Of a DNA stretch of 5,836 nucleotides, positions 1 to 4,578 are shown one piece after another. This stretch comes from an uncultured bacterium. Its GTDB lineage: Bacteria > Bacillota > Clostridia > Oscillospirales > Acutalibacteraceae. The notes beneath the pieces were generated by a model. It had not been told where the DNA came from. It saw nothing but the letters and a program-made list of their open reading frames with translations, and did no database searches. Location of the stretch: positions 1 to 5,836 of the forward strand of contig CAJMOI010000127.1 of assembly GCA_905215105.1 (NCBI GenBank), given 5' to 3'. The position numbers were made by a program, and so were the translations under genes. How positions within the stretch are numbered: the first letter of the stretch is position 1; each line of letters begins with the position of its first letter.

Positions 1-55
1 GCTGCTTGAACAATTTTTACTTTCAAATATTGTCTAACTTTTGGGGGTCACTTCA
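1..55 (+). mobile_element. Right terminal end of an IS3-family (IS150-group-like) insertion sequence
   Basis: Bases 31-55 read TGTCTAAC, then four T, five G and TCACTTCA. Read inward from base 55 this is TGAAGTGACCCCC...GTTAGACA. It has the TG...CA terminus and the TGACCCC/AAAAGTT core that I recall for IS150-type ends, with about 21 of 25 positions agreeing with the IS150 right end as I remember it. The orientation places the element's body to the left, outside the window, with its outer boundary at base 55. The first bases (GCT GCT TGA) could be the last two codons and stop of the transposase, which would fit the usual short gap between orfB and the right end, but nine bases cannot prove it. 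No matching opposite end was seen to the right, so the window holds only this end. It could be the end of an intact element or a remnant. Confidence 0.5.
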
Positions 56-96
56 TGAAAAGGGCGCCGGTTTTCGTGTCTGGCAATGGAGTATTC

Positions 97-129
97 AAAA
101 GATCAGCCCAACAAAATCAGGCGTCTTTT
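97..129 (-). terminator. Possible bidirectional terminator after the ricin-domain gene
   Basis: AAAAGA (97-102) can pair with TCTTTT (124-129). An inner GCC (106-108) can pair with GGC (120-122) around an 11-base loop, with an asymmetric internal loop between the two stems. The hairpin starts directly at the stop codon of the minus-strand gene. The A/T outer stem supplies a U-tract for transcripts of either strand; the plus-strand tract (TCTTTTTT) is the better one. The GC core is only three pairs, so strength is doubtful. It may also block readthrough from the insertion sequence on the left. Confidence 0.4.
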
Positions 130-918
130 TTATTTCTCTTCTGCGGTTTTCGCGGTGGACTTTCTGGTGGTAGCTGTCTTCTTTGCTGCCGGCTTCTTGG
201 CTGCGGTTTTGGCCGGAGCCTTTGCTGCGGTCTTTTTGGCTGCGGGCTTCTTTGCAGCAGGCTTTTTCGCAGGTGCCTCTTCCTTCACAGCAGGAGCTGC
301 GGGGGCTTCCTCTTTAACAGGTGCTGCTTCTTTTACAGCGGGGGCCTCTTCCTTTACGGGAGCGGTTTCCTTCTTAGCGGCAGCTCTGCTCTTTGCAGGC
401 GCTTTTGCCTTTGCAGCAGTCTCCTTCTTGGCAGGAGCTTTGGCTGCGGGAGCCTCTTCTACCGGCGGATATGCTTCAAACTTCCATTCCTGGTTGTCGG
501 CTTCCACATTTTCCCAGATCTGAATGGCAGCGCCGTCATCTTCGCTCATGTTCACCACGTCCAGGCACTTGCCGGATTTGGCGTTGACAATCTTGAAATA
601 ACCGTCCTTGACAGCTTCCAGCTTCCACTGCTGGGTTTCGCCGCCAACATAGTCCCACTGGTGAACCCATGCGCCATCCACTTCGCCGCCGTTGATGACG
701 TCCAGGCACTTGCCGGAATCCTTGCATACCAGCTTCCAGGTGCCCTTTTCTGCCTCTTCTGCGGTCCAGAGCTGATTGGCTTCGCGGGTCAGGAAAAACT
801 GCTCCACAACGCCGCCGTTGTCGGCGCCGGACTCTGCGGAAAGAGCCTTTCCGCTCTTCTTATTCACGATGAGATACGTGCGGCCGGATACGATCGCGCC
901 TGCCTTCTTAACTGCCAT
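130..918 (-). CDS. Ricin-type beta-trefoil lectin-domain protein with histone H1-like Ala/Lys/Pro tail
   Basis: The protein is 262 residues. Residues about 12-149 form three homologous repeats, each ending in the QxW signature of ricin B-type trefoils: QLW (49-51), QQW (96-98) and QEW (143-145). Repeats 2 and 3 also share SGKCLDV (68-74, 115-121). Such domains usually bind sugars or glycans. From residue 151 to the end the chain is almost only Ala, Lys, Pro, Glu and Thr. It is mixed-charge at first (KEEAPA units), then basic with AAKKPAAKK units, like a histone H1 or AlgP tail and presumably disordered. There is no signal peptide and no membrane segment, so the product looks cytoplasmic, which is odd for a lectin. 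The start was set at the ATG at 918 because AAAGGAG lies 9 bases upstream; an in-frame start at 942 has no such site. The gene is monocistronic with its own promoter. The function is unknown: a role at a polyanion such as nucleic acid, teichoic acid or polysaccharide is inference. Confidence 0.85.
   Translation of the reverse strand: MAVKKAGAIVSGRTYLIVNKKSGKALSAESGADNGGVVEQFFLTREANQLWTAEEAEKGTWKLVCKDSGKCLDVINGGEVDGAWVHQWDYVGGETQQWKLEAVKDGYFKIVNAKSGKCLDVVNMSEDDGAAIQIWENVEADNQEWKFEAYPPVEEAPAAKAPAKKETAAKAKAPAKSRAAAKKETAPVKEEAPAVKEAAPVKEEAPAAPAVKEEAPAKKPAAKKPAAKKTAAKAPAKTAAKKPAAKKTATTRKSTAKTAEEK
133..468 (-). repeat. Low-complexity coding repeat (Ala/Lys/Pro/Glu tail)
   Basis: This stretch encodes residues 151-262 of the ricin-domain protein. 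On the coding strand it is built from reiterated GCx-GCx-AAR-AAR-CCx blocks, giving short imperfect direct repeats such as the several AAKKPAAKK units. The part nearest the trefoil alternates acidic and basic blocks (KEEAPA). The distal part is nearly free of acidic residues until the final EEK. Such DNA is prone to length change by slippage or unequal recombination, so tail length may vary between strains. The opposite strand is open here only because of the biased codons and is not a second gene. Confidence 0.75.
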
Positions 919-963
919 ACAAAAACACTCCTTTACTATCATTGCTCACTCAATATACTCACA

Positions 964-996
964 GCAAAAACAGCCGGTTTTTCCCGGTGTTTTTGC
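964..996 (-). promoter_or_regulatory. Stable hairpin in the 5' leader of the ricin-domain gene
   Basis: GCAAAAACA (964-972) is perfectly complementary to TGTTTTTGC (988-996), and an inner CCGG (974-977) pairs with CCGG (984-987). This gives 13 pairs with one bulged base and a six-base loop. It lies about 46 bases upstream of the start codon, inside the leader predicted from the promoter at 1023-1051. No U-run follows the stem on the transcribed strand, so it is not a normal terminator. It may stabilise the mRNA or be a protein or small-RNA target. The ribosome binding site (about 927-933) is not part of this stem. Confidence 0.5.
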
Positions 997-1022
997 AAAC
1001 CAGACATGGGATTTCTGGTTTG
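996..1022. promoter_or_regulatory. Perfect 9-bp inverted repeat over the transcription start (operator candidate)
   Basis: CAAACCAGA (996-1004) and TCTGGTTTG (1014-1022) are exact reverse complements separated by nine bases. The dyad begins at the base next to the -10 hexamer of the minus-strand promoter and covers the predicted start point (about 1016). Its position and 27-bp span fit a repressor operator that blocks RNA polymerase. A hairpin in RNA is less likely because transcription would start inside the right arm. No regulator gene lies next to it. Confidence 0.5.
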
Positions 1023-1051
1023 ATTGTAGCATTCCAAAAGAAAGCTGTCAA
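1023..1051 (-). promoter_or_regulatory. Sigma-A (housekeeping) promoter of the ricin-domain gene
   Basis: Read on the minus strand, a perfect -35 TTGACA (1051-1046) is followed after exactly 17 bases by TACAAT (1028-1023), one base from the consensus -10. Predicted transcription starts near 1016, leaving a leader of about 98 bases before the start codon. This is the closest match to a vegetative promoter in the window and suggests strong expression unless repressed. Confidence 0.8.
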
Positions 1052-1346
1052 GGCGCGAAAACCGCATTGGCGCTGGATTTTTCGGGATTCCCGCTGATTT
1101 CGACGGGTATTTTCATCCATAATAACCAAAATCAAGCCACAAATGATTTTTCCATCAGCGTGTTTTGAAGAAATTCCGCGGTTTTTCATTTGTTTGAAGT
1201 TCTTAGCTTTTTACAGAGTGAAAAAACAGGCGTCATTCCGAGGCATGGTTTACTCTGTTGCACAGGGCAACGACTTTTTTCGGATTTCTCCCAAAATATT
1301 TCCATAATTTTTTACAGTTTATTCTCTGAATGCCTTCTTCATTTTA
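1052..1346. other. Intergenic region without a convincing gene
   Basis: This stretch separates the divergent promoters of the ricin-domain gene and the DUF6106-like gene. Short open frames on both strands lack ribosome binding sites and protein-like composition. It is more AT-rich than the coding DNA, especially from about 1150 onward. The only structures of note are the inverted repeat at 1213-1258 and the hairpin with T-run at 1257-1280. No tRNA, rRNA or CRISPR-like pattern was seen. Confidence 0.6.
1213..1280 (+). ncRNA. Possible small structured RNA or leader remnant with terminator-like 3' hairpin
   Basis: ACAGAGTGAA (1213-1222) pairs with TTTACTCTGT (1249-1258), ten pairs including one G-U. 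Immediately after it, GTTGC (1257-1261) pairs with GCAAC (1267-1271) around a five-base loop, and GAC plus six T follow. The two stems share bases 1257-1258, so they partly exclude one another. The second stem plus T-run resembles a short intrinsic terminator on the plus strand. I could not identify a clear promoter upstream and recognise no known RNA family, so this is only a candidate. Confidence 0.2.
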
Positions 1347-1375
1347 TTGTAAAACCATGAAAGCTATGATATAAT
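1347..1375 (+). promoter_or_regulatory. Sigma-A promoter of the DUF6106-acpS transcription unit
   Basis: A perfect -10 TATAAT (1370-1375) carries an extended -10 TG at 1367-1368. A partial -35 TTGTAA (1347-1352) lies 17 bases upstream. Transcription would start near 1382, giving a leader of about 100 bases before the ATG at 1481. The promoter is well placed for the DUF6106-like gene and acpS. Confidence 0.75.
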
Positions 1376-1480
1376 GACAGGGAATTGCAGAAAAATGGCA
1401 CACTCTCTTCATTATTAGACAAGTGTCGTTTTTCCAATGGAGTATCTGGCAAGCTACATTTTTCAGGAGGGTCTGATTCC

Positions 1481-2011
1481 ATGGACATTTTTACCGAACA
1501 GATTGTAAAACGCAAATTTTCCGGCAAAGACTGGATGGTTGCACTGGGCGCCGCTGTGGCTGCTTTTGTTCTGATTTATATCAGCATTTTCATCCTCTTT
1601 CCCCTGACCATGATCCCGCTGATTCCGCTGGTTGTCATCGCTGGTTCCATTTACGGAATCTACTGGATCGCCTCTTCCCGTGATCTGGAATTTGAATACA
1701 GCGTCACCAACGGGGACCTGACAGTGGATAAAATCATCCACAAGAGAAAGAGAAAGCGTGTGGTGTCCTTTGATGTGCGCAACGCAGAGGAAATGGGCAA
1801 ATATGATCCCGCCCGTATGGCACACCGCCAGTTCGACAAGCAGCTGATTGCTTCCGAAACCGAAACCGGTGAAGACGCCTGGTATATCATCGTCCGCACT
1901 CCCAAGTATGGCCTGACCCTGCTGGTGTTCAGCCCCAACGACAAAGTGCTGGACGGCATTAAAGCCGGTATGCCCCGTCAGATGAGAATCGATGTTTTCG
2001 GTCGGAATTGA
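1481..2011 (+). CDS. DUF6106-like small membrane protein
   Basis: The protein has 176 residues. Two hydrophobic helices (about 18-40 and 43-65) form a tight hairpin near the N-terminus. A soluble domain of about 110 residues follows, starting SRDLEFEYSVTNGDLTVDKI, with a very basic patch HKRKRKR (87-93). The soluble part looks beta-rich, like the PH-type domains that follow two helices in other small Firmicute membrane proteins. From memory the overall form fits DUF6106, a family of unknown function in Clostridia. The start was set at ATG 1481 because AGGAGGG lies at 1465-1471 with a 9-base gap; an upstream TTG at 1385 has no such site and falls right at the predicted transcript start. It overlaps acpS by 20 bases, so the two are probably translationally coupled. 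No function can be assigned. Confidence 0.85.
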   Translation: MDIFTEQIVKRKFSGKDWMVALGAAVAAFVLIYISIFILFPLTMIPLIPLVVIAGSIYGIYWIASSRDLEFEYSVTNGDLTVDKIIHKRKRKRVVSFDVRNAEEMGKYDPARMAHRQFDKQLIASETETGEDAWYIIVRTPKYGLTLLVFSPNDKVLDGIKAGMPRQMRIDVFGRN

Positions 2012-2378
2012 CACGGCGGAATGCCGCAGAATTGAGAAAGCCATGAAAACGCCCCGGTTTTTCCAGCGGGTTTTTGGTCCCGAGGAACAGCAGCTGCTGA
2101 AAAGCCGGGGATATCCCGCTCCCGGAAATCGCCGCTGGATTGAAACCGCCGCAGTCGGTTTCTGTGCCAAAGAAGCCTTTGGCAAAGCCATGGGTACCGG
2201 CGTCCGGGGCTTCCGTCTGAATGAAGTGCAGCTGCTCCGGCTGGAAAGCGGAGCGCCCTGTCTGGTTCTTTCCGGAGAAGCCGCAAAACTGGCGGAAGGC
2301 TGGCGGTTTGCCGTCAGCGCCACCCACACAAATGAATATGCCTCTGTCGTGGTATTGGCAGAGAAATCCAGCGTATAA
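1992..2378 (+). CDS. acpS: Holo-[acyl-carrier-protein] synthase
   Basis: AcpS transfers 4'-phosphopantetheine from coenzyme A to the conserved serine of acyl carrier protein, which fatty-acid synthesis requires; it acts in the cytoplasm as a trimer. The 128-residue product has the usual family length. GIDTAECRRIE at 5-15 contains the Mg-binding Asp7. FCAKEAFGKAMGTG at 57-70 contains the second metal ligand Glu61. VSATHT at 108-113 corresponds to the VSISHT strand of other AcpS proteins. The usual GRFAAKEA is VGFCAKEA here, so the Arg before the Phe is missing; I believe related Clostridia vary there too. The ATG at 1992 lies inside the end of the upstream gene with no good ribosome binding site, implying coupled translation. 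The stop codon lies in a terminator-like stem. Confidence 0.9.
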   Translation: MFSVGIDTAECRRIEKAMKTPRFFQRVFGPEEQQLLKSRGYPAPGNRRWIETAAVGFCAKEAFGKAMGTGVRGFRLNEVQLLRLESGAPCLVLSGEAAKLAEGWRFAVSATHTNEYASVVVLAEKSSV

Positions 2379-2406
2379 ATGAGTTTCGTTTATACGCTTT
2401 CTTTTT
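2370..2406 (+). terminator. Intrinsic terminator overlapping the acpS stop codon
   Basis: AGCGTATAAA (2370-2379) is perfectly complementary to TTTATACGCT (2389-2398) with a nine-base loop. It is followed by a T-rich tract TTTCTTTTT (2398-2406). The acpS stop codon TAA (2376-2378) is inside the left arm, so ribosomes ending acpS translation would cover the stem. The stem is AT-rich with three or four G-C pairs, so termination may be partial. No clear promoter fits between this hairpin and nnr, which suggests nnr is reached by readthrough. Confidence 0.7.
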
Positions 2407-2439
2407 ATCGGAAATGGAATGGAGAAAGGATGTTGATTT

Positions 2440-3975
2440 ATGAGGTATTTCAGCAAATATCAGATGCAGGCCATGGAACAGCTGGCGGTGGAAAAAGGCG
2501 TTACCATGGAAGATTTGATGGAGCACGCAGGCAGCGCCGCCGTGCGGTTTATCCGGGAAAAATTTGACCTGAATAACAAGCGGATCGTCATTCTCTGCGG
2601 CAAGGGAAACAATGGCGGAGACGGCTTTGTGGCGGCACGGCTTTTTTCGGAAATGGATCTGCTGCCGACAGTCATTCTGGCAGAGGGAAAACCTGCTTCC
2701 AAACTGGCATCACAGGCCTTTGAACGGATAGGAGACAAGGTGTTCGTGGTGGACTGGGAAAGCGAAAACCGGGCAGCCCGTCAGGCCATTTCCGAAGCAG
2801 ACCTGATCATTGACGGACTATACGGCTTTGGCTTCCACGGCGTGATGCGGGAGCCGGTAGCGGTGCTGGCCGAGCTGGCAAACCGCAGCCGCGTCCCCAT
2901 CGTCTCTCTGGATATTGCCAGCGGTGTGGAGTGTGATACGGGAGCTGTGCGCGGCGGATGTATCCGGGCAAAATATACTGTGACCTTTACCGTACCCAAG
3001 CCCGGCCATATTCTCTATCCCGGCCGGGAATACTGCGGAGAAGTCACGCCTGTTTCTGCCGGAATTGATTATGAAATCGTACATCAGGCCATCCCAGTAC
3101 TGGAAACCATCGAGCAATCCTGGGTTCGCAGTCAATTCCACCCTCGTGATTCCGAAAGCAACAAAGGGGACTACGGAAAACTGCTGTGCGTCTGCGGCAG
3201 CGAGGGCATGGCAGGCGCGGCTATTATGTGCGGAATGGCCGCCCTTCGGTGCGGCGCCGGTCTGGTCAATCTGGCTCTTCCCCGTTCTATTTACCCCATT
3301 GCCGCTTCCCGGCTGCTGGAGTCCGTGTTCACCCTGCTGGACCAGCATGGTGACCGGTTAGCCGGAGAAAGCATGGACCGGCTGTTTGGCGCACTGCATA
3401 GCGCTTCTGCCTGTGTCATCGGCTGTGGACTGGGAACCGCACCGGGTATTCCGCCTCTGGTGAAACTGCTGCTGGAAAAAGCTCCCTGCCCCGTGGTGCT
3501 GGATGCAGATGGGCTCAACGCCATTTGTAACGATCTGGACTGTCTGAAGCAGGCCACAGCGGAAAAACCGGTAATCGTCACCCCGCATCCCGGAGAAATG
3601 GCACGGCTGCTGAACGTTACCGCAAAAGAGGTACAGGAAAAGCGTCTCGCCGCAGCTCAGTATTTCGCCCATGAAACCGGGGCAATTACCGTTCTGAAAG
3701 GAGCCGGTACCCTCATTGCCCTGCCCAACGGCCGCACCTATATGAACCTGACCGGCAATCCCGGCATGGCTCGGGGCGGCAGCGGCGATATTCTGGCCGG
3801 TATGGTGGGGTCTTTTGCCGCACAGGGCATGGAGCCCTCCGCCGCGGCACGGGCCGCCGTATACCTGCACGGTCTGGCAGGCGACCAATGCGCCAAGCGG
3901 TTCTCCCAGCAGGGCATGATGCCCACGGATATGATTGCCCGTTTGCCCCAGCTGTTTTTAAAGCTGGAAGCCTGA
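2440..3975 (+). CDS. nnr: Bifunctional NAD(P)H-hydrate repair enzyme (epimerase + ADP-dependent dehydratase)
   Basis: This enzyme repairs hydrated NADH and NADPH. The N-terminal YjeF_N domain epimerises R- and S-hydrates and the C-terminal YjeF_C kinase-like domain dehydrates the S form using ADP (ATP in some homologues). The 511 residues match full-length two-domain proteins. N-domain motifs are GKGNNGGDGF (54-63), DGLYGFGFHG (125-134) and DIASGVECDTG (158-168). C-domain motifs are NKGDYGKLL (241-249), LDADGLNAI (354-362), TPHPGEMARLL (381-391) and NPGMARGGSGDILAG (440-454), the last with the catalytic Asp450. Arg444 replaces the more frequent Thr, which does not look damaging. AAAGGA lies 9 bases before the ATG. 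It follows acpS, a frequent pairing in Firmicutes, with a terminator-like hairpin between them. It converges on spoVAE with one base between the stop codons. Confidence 0.95.
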   Translation: MRYFSKYQMQAMEQLAVEKGVTMEDLMEHAGSAAVRFIREKFDLNNKRIVILCGKGNNGGDGFVAARLFSEMDLLPTVILAEGKPASKLASQAFERIGDKVFVVDWESENRAARQAISEADLIIDGLYGFGFHGVMREPVAVLAELANRSRVPIVSLDIASGVECDTGAVRGGCIRAKYTVTFTVPKPGHILYPGREYCGEVTPVSAGIDYEIVHQAIPVLETIEQSWVRSQFHPRDSESNKGDYGKLLCVCGSEGMAGAAIMCGMAALRCGAGLVNLALPRSIYPIAASRLLESVFTLLDQHGDRLAGESMDRLFGALHSASACVIGCGLGTAPGIPPLVKLLLEKAPCPVVLDADGLNAICNDLDCLKQATAEKPVIVTPHPGEMARLLNVTAKEVQEKRLAAAQYFAHETGAITVLKGAGTLIALPNGRTYMNLTGNPGMARGGSGDILAGMVGSFAAQGMEPSAAARAAVYLHGLAGDQCAKRFSQQGMMPTDMIARLPQLFLKLEA

Positions 3976-3976
3976 C

Positions 3977-4333
3977 TCAGGACTTATCCCGGGAGCGGAA
4001 CAGCAGTGCTGCGATCAGCGCGAAAAACACCGCAGCCGCAACTCCTCCGGCACAGGCGGTGAGGCCACCGGTAAACACGCCGGGAAATCCGAGATTCAGC
4101 ACTGCCTGTTCCACGCCTTTTGCCAGCGTATAGCCAAAACCGCTGAGTGGAACGGTTGCACCTGCGCCCGCCCACTCTACCAACGGTTCATACAGCCCTA
4201 CCGCCGTCAGAATCACCCCGGCGGTCACATACCCCACCAGAATCCGAGCCGGCGTTAAACGGGTTCGGTCGATGAGCAGCTGTCCAATGAGACACAATGT
4301 ACCGCCCACCAGAAAGGCTTTCAGATATTCCAT
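3977..4333 (-). CDS. spoVAE: Stage V sporulation protein AE (SpoVAEb type)
   Basis: SpoVA proteins form an inner-membrane channel that takes calcium-dipicolinate into the developing spore and releases it at germination. The 118 residues match SpoVAEb in length and in sequence: FLVGGTLCLIGQLLIDRTRLTPAR (key stretch 7-30), GLYEPLVEWAGAGATVPLSGFG (46-67) and FTGGLTACAGG (87-97). Hydrophobic helices lie at about 4-21, 28-47 and 92-112. The LTPAR and GLYEPL motifs separate it from SpoVAC. The start was set at 4333 because GAGGGGA precedes it by about five bases; the longer open frame upstream is not protein-like. The gene stands alone, without spoVAC and spoVAD, and diverges from spoIIAA. In Bacillus subtilis the spoVA genes lie downstream of sigF on the same strand, so the order has been rearranged. 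Expression in the forespore is expected from the family. Confidence 0.93.
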   Translation of the reverse strand: MEYLKAFLVGGTLCLIGQLLIDRTRLTPARILVGYVTAGVILTAVGLYEPLVEWAGAGATVPLSGFGYTLAKGVEQAVLNLGFPGVFTGGLTACAGGVAAAVFFALIAALLFRSRDKS

Positions 4334-4437
4334 GGAATCCCCTCTTCTCTTTTTCTGATCTCTTTCAGCTTGCCCGGGAAAAGGGAAATCATTCCCGATT
4401 TTTGCTCTGAATTGGAAAAAAGAAGGCGGACACAGAT

Positions 4438-4452
4438 TTTTCGGTACGAAAA
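4438..4452. promoter_or_regulatory. 6-bp inverted repeat in the spoVAE-spoIIAA divergent region
   Basis: TTTTCG (4438-4443) and CGAAAA (4447-4452) are exact reverse complements around GTA. The dyad lies in the spoVAE leader, just downstream of the proposed spoVAE promoter. Each arm ends in the CGAA-type core found in Spo0A boxes (TGNCGAA), but the TG half is missing on both sides, so it is not a good Spo0A site. It may be a binding site for another factor or chance in AT-rich DNA. Confidence 0.25.
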
Positions 4453-4478
4453 TTTTCCCCTTTGCTCCGTTTCCCCAA

Positions 4479-4508
4479 ATTTTGCACAGCCTGTCCGCTA
4501 TGGTATAC
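4479..4508 (-). promoter_or_regulatory. Candidate forespore (sigma-F/sigma-G-like) promoter for spoVAE
   Basis: On the minus strand GTATA (4508-4504) is followed after 16 bases by GTGCAAAAT (4487-4479). The sigma-F consensus as I recall it is GYATA-N16-GGNNANANT, so only one defined base differs. A start near 4472 would leave a leader of about 140 bases, which is long. Sigma-G, the usual spoVA regulator, has an overlapping -35 preference but a different -10 (CATNNTA), which I did not find. Short degenerate motifs match by chance often, so this is tentative. Confidence 0.3.
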
Positions 4509-4517
4509 ATAAGCGGA
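4494..4517. promoter_or_regulatory. 24-bp interrupted palindrome between divergent spoVAE and spoIIAA promoters
   Basis: The sequence is TCCGCT-N3-GTATAC-N3-AGCGGA, with 18 of 24 positions in exact two-fold symmetry. It overlaps the proposed -35 elements of both divergent promoters: AGCGGAAAA of the sigma-H-like promoter for spoIIAA and GTATA of the sigma-F/G-like promoter for spoVAE. The position suits a shared operator. The sequence does not match a Spo0A box. Confidence 0.35.
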
Positions 4518-4541
4518 AAAAAGCCGCCTTTGCCGGAATCG
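4512..4541 (+). promoter_or_regulatory. Candidate sigma-H promoter of the spoIIA operon
   Basis: AGCGGAAAA (4512-4520) matches the sigma-H -35 RNAGGAWWW at eight of nine positions. A GAAT core at 4536-4539 lies at the spacing expected, 12 bases between the two elements, although the flanks of the -10 fit poorly. Transcription would begin near 4548, about 30 bases before spoIIAA. spoIIA is driven by sigma-H and Spo0A in the sporulating Firmicutes where it has been studied, which supports the assignment. No good Spo0A box (TGNCGAA) was found nearby. Confidence 0.4.
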
Positions 4542-4578
4542 TCCGGCCTTCAATTTCTGATGAAAGGCGTGAAAGCAA

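Noticed and set aside
86..523. Plus-strand Ala/Gly/Phe-rich frame
   Set aside because: A second antisense shadow of the repetitive tail; its membrane-like look comes only from complementing GCx and AAR codons.
55..1023. Long plus-strand open frame opposite the ricin-domain gene
   Set aside because: It mirrors the biased Ala/Lys codons of the minus-strand gene, giving a Cys/Leu/Gly/Phe-rich product with no domain and no proper ribosome binding site.
1168..1185. GAAATTCCGCGGTTTTTC near-palindrome
   Set aside because: The symmetric core is CCGCGG with mismatches and short A/T arms; nothing links it to a promoter or gene.
1415..1421. TTAGACA as a second IS end matching TGTCTAA at 31
   Set aside because: Only seven bases agree, the neighbouring bases do not match the terminal repeat, and a 7-base match is expected by chance in a window this size.
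1385..1480. Longer N-terminus for the DUF6106-like protein from TTG 1385
   Set aside because: There is no ribosome binding site, the start sits at the predicted transcript start, and a strong AGGAGGG precedes ATG 1481.
1463..2329. Long minus-strand open frame opposite the DUF6106-like gene and acpS
   Set aside because: It is antisense to two well-supported genes, has no recognisable domain and shows shadow-type composition.
4334..4510. 59-residue N-terminal extension of SpoVAE
   Set aside because: It is not similar to SpoVAE proteins, which begin at MxxxxAFLVGG, and the ribosome binding site GAGGGGA sits just before ATG 4333.
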